DNA of 9,806 nt, taken from positions 1-9,806 of the forward strand of contig JAAEPW010000228.1 in NCBI GenBank assembly GCA_024232355.1, written 5' to 3'. Source of the DNA: Chloroflexota bacterium (GTDB lineage: Bacteria; Chloroflexota; Anaerolineae; B4-G1). The notes under the pieces are model-generated. The model was not told the origin of the DNA, did no database searches, and saw only the letters and a program-made list of their open reading frames with translations. Position 1 is the first letter of the stretch. The number at the start of each line of letters is the position of its first letter. Positions 1-5,390 of the stretch are shown piece after piece. The position numbers and the translations under genes were made by a program.

Positions 1-71
1 CGGGTTCTTAGGCCGCAAGCAAGATGGCGACCCTGGTGTGACCGCTATCTGGCGTGGATGGCAGCGCTTGA

Positions 72-1580
72 ATGATATCTCTGCCACATGGCTCTTGCTG
101 CACCAGTCTCAGGTTCAAACCACATGTGGGTAATAGCAAGCACATGGGAGGGGATTCCGTGCGTACCGGGAACAATCAAGATTGGGATCCCCCATACACG
201 TCACACCACGTGTACATCGGCCGCAATCACTTTCATCACAATGGGGAGAATGCCATTGACCTAAAAATTATGGCCGATGTGGTGTATTCTCAGAACGTCA
301 TGCACGATTTTGAGCCTTCGGTATCCTCGGGCGGATACGCGGTCACCGTACATTATGACCCGCCGAATAACTGGGTCATGTTCAATACCATATACAACGC
401 TTCCCACGGTATCGCAGTCCATGGTGTTGTTGATTTCTATGCCATAGGGAATGAAATCTTTGATATTTCGGGAAGAGGCATTGTCTTTTGGGCGAACGGA
501 GAGGTGCATATCGTGGGGAATACCATTTCCAACGTTGATGATGGAATATATACTTGGATTCCGTCTACAGAGCCGCATCCGATCATCAATAACATTGTCC
601 ACAATATCAACGATCCCACGAATGGGTGGCATATTCGGTACAGCCAGGAATCATTGGCCGATGCTTCCGATATGCATCACAATTTGGTGTATCAGGACAA
701 TGGGCCCATCCGCATCAATTGGCATGGAGAGTACAATAGTATCCTGGATTTTCAGAACGGCACTGGAAAATGTCAGGGATGTGTCGAGGCTGATCCTCTG
801 TTCGTTGATCACGCGAACGATGATTACCGGTTGCAGGCAGGTTCGCTGGCTAAAGATGCAGGCACGGCGGAAATCTCTTATTATCAATTGTACGAGGATC
901 GATTTGGGGTTGGCATTCGGTCTGATTTGGTGGACACCCCTCGCCCTCAGGGAGATGGTTGGGATATTGGGGCGTATGAATACGTCCAGCCTGGGCCAGT
1001 GTTGGAACTCGACGGCGCGTCCGGTGATGAGACCATTTACCTGATCTGGCAGGTCACCGGCACGCTGCCCACGAGCACGACCTGGCGCATCAGTTATACT
1101 GATCAGGGTGATTCTACCATGATCCCCGCGATGAGCCTCATTAGCACTACCCAAATCTACACGCTGACCAGTTTGACCAATAACCTCTGGTATACTGTGA
1201 CCCTGAACGGTATGTTGGGAGAAACATTTTTCTTGACTGACACAGTGCGTGTGATGCCTCTGGGACCCGAATTGAGGCTGTATGCTGCCCCAGGCAATGG
1301 GACAGTATATCTTGATTGGGAGATCATCCGTGGGACGATGCCCGTTACTGGCGCTTGGCGCATCGGCTATGAGAGCGACACCGGTACAGTCCAGTTCCCG
1401 GCAACCGAGATTCCCACCAGCACCGTCCGAAGCCACACGCTGGTCAGTTTGACCAACGGCGTGTGGTACACGGTTAGGCTCAACGCGATGGTGAATAGCA
1501 CACCTATCCTTACCGACACGGCGCGGGTGATGCTGACAAACAAGTTTGTGTATTTGCCAATCGTGTTGCGGATGAATTGA
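72..1580 (+). CDS. Right-handed beta-helix surface protein, 5' end damaged or incomplete
   Basis: Residues about 40-230 form successive short Asn/Gly-rich coils (for example NHFHHNGENAIDL, GNEIFDISGRGIVFW, GNTISNVDDGIYTW), as in parallel beta-helix proteins of the carbohydrate-binding or polysaccharide-lyase kind. DPLF (241-244), DYRL and GWDIGAYEY (296-304) match the segment that closes such helices in the 'choice-of-anchor Q' group. Two tandem FnIII-like repeats of about 90 residues follow (about 308-396 and 398-485), then the tail VYLPIVLR (493-500). The protein is probably extracellular and binds or cuts polysaccharide; no catalytic residue can be assigned. The given ATG directly follows a stop codon, has no Shine-Dalgarno sequence and no signal peptide, and the first ~24 residues are not helix-like. 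Frame 1 at 106-141 encodes a better helix coil, so the true N-terminus is probably upstream in another frame. It is separated from the downstream operon by 578 bases and is not obviously linked to it. Confidence 0.82.
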   Translation: MISLPHGSCCTSLRFKPHVGNSKHMGGDSVRTGNNQDWDPPYTSHHVYIGRNHFHHNGENAIDLKIMADVVYSQNVMHDFEPSVSSGGYAVTVHYDPPNNWVMFNTIYNASHGIAVHGVVDFYAIGNEIFDISGRGIVFWANGEVHIVGNTISNVDDGIYTWIPSTEPHPIINNIVHNINDPTNGWHIRYSQESLADASDMHHNLVYQDNGPIRINWHGEYNSILDFQNGTGKCQGCVEADPLFVDHANDDYRLQAGSLAKDAGTAEISYYQLYEDRFGVGIRSDLVDTPRPQGDGWDIGAYEYVQPGPVLELDGASGDETIYLIWQVTGTLPTSTTWRISYTDQGDSTMIPAMSLISTTQIYTLTSLTNNLWYTVTLNGMLGETFFLTDTVRVMPLGPELRLYAAPGNGTVYLDWEIIRGTMPVTGAWRIGYESDTGTVQFPATEIPTSTVRSHTLVSLTNGVWYTVRLNAMVNSTPILTDTARVMLTNKFVYLPIVLRMN

Positions 1581-1598
1581 TTGCCGGTAGGATGTTGG

Positions 1599-1613
1599 GT
1601 GATGGCCCATCAC
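1599..1613. terminator. Short hairpin after the beta-helix gene, possible weak terminator
   Basis: GTGATGG-C-CCATCAC is a perfect 15-base palindrome lying 19 bases after the stop codon of the beta-helix gene. As RNA it would form a 6-bp stem with a 3-nt loop. No T-tract follows, so intrinsic termination is doubtful; it may only protect the 3' end or be chance. Confidence 0.25.
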
Positions 1614-1814
1614 GATGTGAATAAATCAATCATATCCCAGAGAACAAGCAAACAACATCCACACAGAAAACAGTAAAGGTGCAGTTGTCGCGTTTTGTGA
1701 TGCGCAGATGCTCTTGGGTACGCTCGCTTGGGTTTTTTTCCCAGTGACGCTATCGAGTAGCCGCATCGGTTGATTTCCTCTTCCAACACGGTCTATGGTG
1801 CGCGATTCTTTGCT

Positions 1815-1859
1815 CGTTCTGGTCAATCGCTTGGATGGATGACTTTTTTGACCAGGACG
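1815..1859. repeat. Inverted repeat with 12-base arms upstream of the operon promoter
   Basis: The arm at 1815-1826 (CGTTCTGGTCAA) is matched at 1848-1859 (TTGACCAGGACG) with a single G:T pair, around a 21-nt spacer. A T-rich stretch (1871-1882) begins 11 bases later, and a small CGGT/ACCG hairpin lies between them. It could be a terminator that insulates the operon from upstream transcription, or a protein-binding site just upstream of the -35 box. The sequence does not decide between these. Confidence 0.4.
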
Positions 1860-1880
1860 GTCAGCACCGATCTTTTCTTT

Positions 1881-1909
1881 TTGACGCTTGAAAGTTTGTC
1901 GAGTATAAT
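1881..1909 (+). promoter_or_regulatory. Sigma70-type promoter of the iclR-led operon
   Basis: A -35 box TTGACG (1881-1886, 5 of 6 to consensus) and a perfect -10 box TATAAT (1904-1909) are separated by exactly 17 bases. Transcription would start near 1916, giving an unusually long leader of about 240 nt before the regulator's TTG start. A second, overlapping candidate uses TTGTCG (1896-1901) and another TATAAT (1918-1923) with a 16-base spacer; its -10 box runs into the palindrome downstream. Confidence 0.75.
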
Positions 1910-1918
1910 ATGCCGTAT

Positions 1919-1960
1919 ATAATAAATCAACATTGTTGATTTATTATCAACAATGTTCAA
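1919..1960. promoter_or_regulatory. Paired palindromic operator, probable IclR-family binding site
   Basis: A perfect inverted repeat with 14-base arms and a single central base spans 1919-1947. Its core ATCAACATTGTTGAT (1926-1940) recurs as the imperfect copy ATCAACAATGTTCAA (1946-1960). The two centres (1933 and 1953) are 20 bases apart, about two helical turns, so dimers would sit on the same DNA face. The same bases also allow an alternative 12-bp hairpin, 1929-1940 with 1946-1957 around a 5-nt loop. The site begins 10 bases after the promoter's -10 box and overlaps the second candidate -10, a position suited to repression. IclR-family proteins bind palindromes of this size and often control their own gene, so the product of 2159-2902 is the likely ligand. 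That pairing is inference from position. Confidence 0.7.
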
Positions 1961-1995
1961 GGAAAGAACCAACACTTGATTTCCCTCAAAAACAT

Positions 1996-2004
1996 AGAGG
2001 AGGA
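1996..2004 (+). promoter_or_regulatory. Strong ribosome-binding site in the operon leader
   Basis: AGAGGAGGA is a near-perfect Shine-Dalgarno sequence placed 6 nt before GTG 2011 and 10 nt before ATG 2015. It does not serve the regulator gene, which starts 155 bases later, so it points to translation of a short leader frame. Confidence 0.6.
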
Positions 2005-2010
2005 AACCCC

Positions 2011-2076
2011 GTGTATGATCATTTACTATTTTGTTGTCAAGAACCACAAGAACTCGAAGCGAATGTCATTATCTAA
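2011..2076 (+). CDS. Possible 21-residue leader peptide (GTG start)
   Basis: The frame opens at GTG 2011 at ideal distance from the strong Shine-Dalgarno at 1996-2004, reads MYDHLLFCCQEPQELEANVII and ends at TAA 2074-2076. A competing frame from ATG 2015 reads MIIYYFVVKNHKNSKRMSLSN and ends at TGA 2078-2080; it is in phase with the regulator gene but is cut off by tandem TGA TAA stops. Neither resembles a known leader, and neither has a run of one regulatory amino acid that would suggest classical attenuation. Either could affect translation or stability of the message. It may also be a by-product of a chance purine-rich stretch. Confidence 0.3.
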   Translation: MYDHLLFCCQEPQELEANVII

Positions 2077-2158
2077 TTGATAACATCTTTGCCGCTGTCG
2101 TTGTGGCGGACCCGAGTTTCTCAAGTCCCAAGATCGACAAAAGAACGAGAGGCGCAAA

Positions 2159-2902
2159 TTGCCCAAAGTTAAGACGCTGGCACGCGGTTTGAAAATTCTG
2201 GAAATCCTGGCCGATTCCCACGAGGGGGTCGGAATCACCGCGCTGGCAGAGCAAATGGAAATGGACAAGGCCTCGGTTTCCAGGATGGTGCAGACGTTGG
2301 CCAAATATGGCTATGTCGAAAAAGCACCCGATGGGCGGCGGTATCAGTTGGGGGTGATGATCGTCAACCTCAGCCGCAGCGTGATCGATCGTATGCCGCT
2401 GCGGGACGTTGCCAAACCGTATTTGCACGAGATGGTTGAGCGTACCGGCGAATGCGCTCATCTGGCTATATTCGCCCATGGGCAAGTGTTGTACATCGAT
2501 CAGGTCGAGTCTCCGGCAGCGTTGCGGGTCAACGCGGATGTGGGACATGTGGCTCCCTTGTACTGTACCGCACTCGGCAAGGTCTTGCTGGCATTCGGAG
2601 ATTATGACATCCCGGAAAGCTTGGATTCCTTGACCGAGCATACTATCACATCAGTGGTCCAGCTAGAAAGAGACCTTGAGGAAACACGCAGCCGGGGGTA
2701 CGCCCTGGACGATGAAGAATACGATTATGGCGTACGCTGCATTGCCGTGCCGGTGCACGACCTCGGCGGCAAGATAATCGCGGCCATGGGCATTTCTGGT
2801 CCATCTCACCGGATGAGCCTGGAGCAAATCCCCGAACTTGTAGCTCACGTCGTTGAGGTTGGCCAGACGCTTTCAGACCGGTTGAGCTTTAAACGACACT
2901 AA
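2159..2902 (+). CDS. IclR-family transcriptional regulator
   Basis: This 247-residue protein has the full length and two-domain order of the IclR family. Residues 1-60 form the N-terminal winged helix-turn-helix (GITALAEQMEMDKASVSRM then LAKYGYVEK). Residues about 75-245 are the effector-binding domain, with family hallmarks APLYCTALGKVLLA (131-144) and RGYALDDEEYDYGVRC (179-194), followed by IAVPV and an AMGISGP strand. The start is a TTG preceded by GAGAGG (2147-2152) at 6 nt; no ATG, GTG or other TTG lies in frame before the upstream TAA at 2081. It is the first gene of the operon, 56 nt ahead of the isomerase, and probably controls the pathway in response to a substrate or intermediate. 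The palindrome pair at 1919-1960 is its likely operator. Family certain; activator or repressor unknown, though the operator position favours repression. Confidence 0.95.
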   Translation: MPKVKTLARGLKILEILADSHEGVGITALAEQMEMDKASVSRMVQTLAKYGYVEKAPDGRRYQLGVMIVNLSRSVIDRMPLRDVAKPYLHEMVERTGECAHLAIFAHGQVLYIDQVESPAALRVNADVGHVAPLYCTALGKVLLAFGDYDIPESLDSLTEHTITSVVQLERDLEETRSRGYALDDEEYDYGVRCIAVPVHDLGGKIIAAMGISGPSHRMSLEQIPELVAHVVEVGQTLSDRLSFKRH

Positions 2903-2940
2903 CAATTCATCAGAACGATACACCGTCTACAAGACAAAAT

Positions 2941-2949
2941 AAAAGGAGG
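2941..2949 (+). promoter_or_regulatory. Strong ribosome-binding site of the isomerase gene
   Basis: AAAAGGAGG lies 9 nt before ATG 2959, the best Shine-Dalgarno match inside the operon. The 56-nt gap after the regulator gene shows no promoter boxes or terminator, so the isomerase gene is probably co-transcribed with iclR but translated more strongly. Confidence 0.65.
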
Positions 2950-2958
2950 AATAGTCGA

Positions 2959-3591
2959 ATGAGGATAGCAGTTATCAACGAAACCAGTGCCGCTGACAAG
3001 AATGCCGACATCCTAGATGCTCTGGAGGGGCGGGGGCATACCATCATCAATGCCGGGATGACCAAAACTGGCGCCAAGCCAGAATTGACCTACATCCACA
3101 CCGGCCTGATCTCGGCGATTTTGCTCCACCTGGACCGGGTGGATTTTGTCGTGGGCGGCTGTGGGACCGGGCAGGGTTTTCTCAACTCGGCGATGCAGTA
3201 CCCGGGTGTGTTTTGTGGGCATATTCTGGACGCCCTGGATGCCTGGCTGTTCACCCAGATCAACGGCGGAAATTGCATCTCTTTGGCCCTGAACCAAGGA
3301 TACGGTTGGGCGGCCAACGTCAACCTGCAATTTATCTTTGACCGGATTTTCAGCGTGGAGCGCGGCTGTGGTTATCCGCCTCACCGGCAGTCCTCGCAGC
3401 GGAAGTCACGGGAGACTCTGGAATCGATCTCGGTGTTGGCCCACCGGCCTTTTGCCGACATTATCACTGACCTGCCAGACGAGGTCGTCAAGCCGGCGTT
3501 CGAATATCCCAACATCGAAGAATTGATCGATGCCGATTCGATAGAGGATCTGCTCCTAAAAGCGGCTATTCTCAAACGATTGGGGAGGTGA
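2959..3591 (+). CDS. RpiB/LacA/LacB-family sugar isomerase, atypical subgroup
   Basis: The family interconverts aldoses and ketoses, usually phosphorylated, through an enediol. The signature GGCGTGQG (66-73) supplies the active-site cysteine C68 and the anion-hole glycines, followed by NSAMQYPGVFCGH. Two features differ from ribose-5-phosphate isomerase B: the N-terminal DHxG motif is replaced by NETSAADKN (7-15), and the protein is 210 residues instead of about 150, with a C-terminal extension of ~60 residues after SVERGCGYPPHR. This suggests a substrate other than ribose 5-phosphate, such as a free, branched or sulfonated sugar. Its stop overlaps the Shine-Dalgarno of the transketolase N-subunit, so the product probably feeds that enzyme or is formed by it. 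By context it could be a 4-deoxy-4-sulfoerythrose isomerase (SqwI-like) or an apiose-type isomerase. Family certain, substrate open. Confidence 0.92.
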   Translation: MRIAVINETSAADKNADILDALEGRGHTIINAGMTKTGAKPELTYIHTGLISAILLHLDRVDFVVGGCGTGQGFLNSAMQYPGVFCGHILDALDAWLFTQINGGNCISLALNQGYGWAANVNLQFIFDRIFSVERGCGYPPHRQSSQRKSRETLESISVLAHRPFADIITDLPDEVVKPAFEYPNIEELIDADSIEDLLLKAAILKRLGR

Positions 3592-3593
3592 AC

Positions 3594-4430
3594 GTGTCTT
3601 ATCACCCCGAGTCGTTGATCCTGGAAATGGAGGCACAGGCCCGCGAGCTGCGGGCTGACAGCCTCAAGATGATCCACAAACGGGGTTCCGGACACCCCGG
3701 CGGCGCATTGTCGGCTGCTGAGATCGTGGCCGCCCTCTATTTTCACAAGCTGCGCCTGGACCCGGTGCAGCCTGACTGGGCAGACCGCGACCGCTTTATC
3801 CTCAGTAAAGGGCACGCCTCGGCGATCCTGTACGCGGCTTTGGCCCGGCGTGGATTTTTCCCGGTAGAAGATTTGGCGTGTTGGGGCGCGTTGGACTGCC
3901 ATCTGCAAGGACATCCCGACCGCCTCAAGACACCCGGCGTGGATATGACGAGCGGTGTGCTGGGCCACGGGGTATCCATCGGCGTGGGGCTGGCCTTGGC
4001 GGCGCGGATGGATGGTCGCAGCTACCACACCTATGTCTTGCTGGGCGATGGGGAATCTCAAGCCGGCGTAGTTTGGGAGGGATTCATGGCAGCGTCCAAG
4101 TATCGCTTGGCGAACCTGACCCTCATCCTCGACTATAACGACGTGCAACTGGACGGTCCGGTTCATGCCATCATGCCCATCGAACCGATAATAGACAAAC
4201 TGCGCGCTTTCAACCTAAAGGTGGTTGAGATCAACGGCCACAATATGCGTCAGGTGCTGGAGGCGCTGGATTTGGTTGAGGAAATCCATAACCAACCCAC
4301 GATCATCGTGGCCCACACGACTAAAGGCAAGGGGGTCTCGTTTATGGAGAACGATGCCTATTGGCACGGTGCCGTCCCCAACGACGAACAGTTGGCCCAG
4401 GCGCTTGCAGAGTTAGGGGAGGGTGTATGA
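3594..4430 (+). CDS. Transketolase, N-terminal (ThDP pyrophosphate-binding) subunit
   Basis: This is the N-terminal half of a split transketolase, about 278 residues, the usual size for such subunits. Visible motifs are GHPGG (33-37), SKGHAS, SGVLGHGVSIGVGLA, the ThDP/Mg-binding GDGESQ (151-156) with NDVQLDG (182-188), and KGKGVSFMEND followed by WHG near the end. Together with the next gene product it should move a two-carbon ketol unit between a ketose donor and an aldose acceptor in the cytoplasm. Starts at GTG 3588 and GTG 3594 are both possible. I chose 3594 because GGGGAGG (3582-3588) then lies 5 nt upstream, whereas 3588 would place the Shine-Dalgarno on the start itself. The gap to the isomerase stop is 2 nt and the end overlaps the next start, so the genes are translationally coupled. 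Confidence 0.95.
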   Translation: MSYHPESLILEMEAQARELRADSLKMIHKRGSGHPGGALSAAEIVAALYFHKLRLDPVQPDWADRDRFILSKGHASAILYAALARRGFFPVEDLACWGALDCHLQGHPDRLKTPGVDMTSGVLGHGVSIGVGLALAARMDGRSYHTYVLLGDGESQAGVVWEGFMAASKYRLANLTLILDYNDVQLDGPVHAIMPIEPIIDKLRAFNLKVVEINGHNMRQVLEALDLVEEIHNQPTIIVAHTTKGKGVSFMENDAYWHGAVPNDEQLAQALAELGEGV

Positions 4431-5371
4431 TGGCTGAAATGTCGATGCGAGAAGCTTACGGGCGTGCCCTGGCTGCCTATGGCGCAATCAATCCCAATGT
4501 TGTCGCTCTAGATGCCGATACTTCGACCTCTACCTTTAGCAACTTTTTCCGCGAACGGTTCCCGGATCGTTTCCTGAATATCGGTATCGCTGAACCCTGC
4601 CTAGTCAACGTTGGGGTTGGGTTGGCGCTGGGCGGGAAAATCCCTTTTGTCAATGCCTTTTCTGCTTTACTCGCGCTGCGGGCCGCGGAACAGATTCGTA
4701 CTTGTGTCTGCTACGCGCGGACCAACGTCAAGCTGGCAGCCAGCTATGCTGGGCTGTCAGATTTCAAAGATGGGGCTACCCATCACACCGTGACGGACAT
4801 TGCCATCATGCGCGCTTTGCCCGAGATGGTGGTCGTCGTCCCGGCAGACGCCAACGAAATGGCCGCATGGGTACCCATTGTGGCCGAGTACGACGGCCCG
4901 GTCTTTTTGCGTATCAGCCGGGCAGCCACCTTGCCAGTGCATGACAAAAATCCACACCTGGAATTGGGCAAGGGACTCACTCTACGCGATGGGACCGACC
5001 TGACCATTATTGCCACCGGCTCGATGGTAGGCCGCAGTCTGCTGGCGGCTGATCAACTGGCCCGAGAAGGCATTAGCGCCCGCGTGCTGGAAATACACAC
5101 CATCAAGCCCATCGACGTCGACCTGATTCTGCAAGCGGCGGAAGAGACCGGCACCATCGTCACCGCCGAGGAACACTCGATCATCGGCGGATTGGGCAGC
5201 GCTGTAGGAGAGGTATTGGGAGATAGACTGCCCACGCCTCTGGAACGGGTAGGCATCGCGGACACCTTTACTCTGACCGCCCTGACCCCCGAGTTGTTGA
5301 TGGATGCCTGTGGTCTGGCGGTGGCCGACGTGGCAGCGGCAGCCAAAAGAGCACTTGCACGTAAAAGATAA
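4430..5371 (+). CDS. Transketolase, C-terminal (pyrimidine-binding) subunit
   Basis: This 313-residue protein carries the transketolase pyrimidine-binding and C-terminal domains that complete the previous subunit. The catalytic glutamate that activates ThDP is E55 in NIGIAEP. Most transketolases have IAEQ here; the proline at 56 is unusual. Later parts include SYAGLSDFKDGATHH, VVVPADANE, and the C-terminal domain (ATGSMV, LEIHTIKPID, TAEEHSIIGGLGSAV). ATG 4430 overlaps the preceding TGA by one base and lies 7 nt after GGAGG (4418-4422). ATG 4427 is possible but only 4 nt from it. Two consecutive genes for one enzyme imply a dedicated transketolase, separate from the housekeeping pentose-phosphate one. 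Similar split pairs serve special pathways, including SqwG/SqwH in sulfoquinovose degradation and AptA/AptB in apulose-phosphate cleavage; which applies here cannot be read from motifs. Confidence 0.95.
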   Translation: MAEMSMREAYGRALAAYGAINPNVVALDADTSTSTFSNFFRERFPDRFLNIGIAEPCLVNVGVGLALGGKIPFVNAFSALLALRAAEQIRTCVCYARTNVKLAASYAGLSDFKDGATHHTVTDIAIMRALPEMVVVVPADANEMAAWVPIVAEYDGPVFLRISRAATLPVHDKNPHLELGKGLTLRDGTDLTIIATGSMVGRSLLAADQLAREGISARVLEIHTIKPIDVDLILQAAEETGTIVTAEEHSIIGGLGSAVGEVLGDRLPTPLERVGIADTFTLTALTPELLMDACGLAVADVAAAAKRALARKR

Positions 5372-5390
5372 CAGTCAAGGAGAAGAAAGA

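Larger units (their letters stand above)
1581..1880. other. Intergenic region without a supported gene
   Basis: No reading frame here on either strand resembles a protein or has a good ribosome-binding site. The stretch holds a short perfect palindrome just after the beta-helix gene (1599-1613), a T7 run bounded by TGGG and CCCA (1729-1743), two direct copies of CTTGGGT (1713-1719 and 1727-1733), and a longer inverted repeat (1815-1859). I see no tRNA-like cloverleaf, insertion-sequence end or repeat array. Confidence 0.6.

Noticed and set aside
651..1613. 320-codon open frame on the - strand
   Set aside because: It lies fully opposite the beta-helix and FnIII-like region, has a low-complexity His/Arg-rich translation with no domain, and no ribosome-binding site. 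The + strand frame has clear domain content.
1620..1629. AATAAATCAA, matching ten bases of the operator arm, as a distant operator
   Set aside because: It is a single AT-rich half without an inverted partner, 300 bases upstream; chance is likely.
1729..1743. TGGG-T7-CCCA hairpin as a terminator
   Set aside because: The stem has only four pairs and the T-run is the loop, not the tail, so it does not fit an intrinsic terminator.
1626..2047. Two - strand frames (66 and 74 codons) in the intergenic region
   Set aside because: Neither has a Shine-Dalgarno sequence or domain. One runs across the promoter and operator palindromes, which explain that sequence better.
3381..4166. 261-codon open frame on the - strand
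   Set aside because: It is antisense to the isomerase and transketolase genes, whose motifs are unambiguous; the translation resembles no family.
4361..4426. N-terminal extension of the transketolase C-subunit starting at 4361
   Set aside because: The extra residues (MARCRPQRRTVG...) are the out-of-frame reading of the N-subunit's end, and good Shine-Dalgarno spacing supports ATG 4430.
5304..5390. Longer start for the symporter at 5304
   Set aside because: It would overlap the transketolase gene by 68 bases with unrelated residues; ATG 5391 has an AAGGAG site and begins the typical short N-terminus before helix 1.
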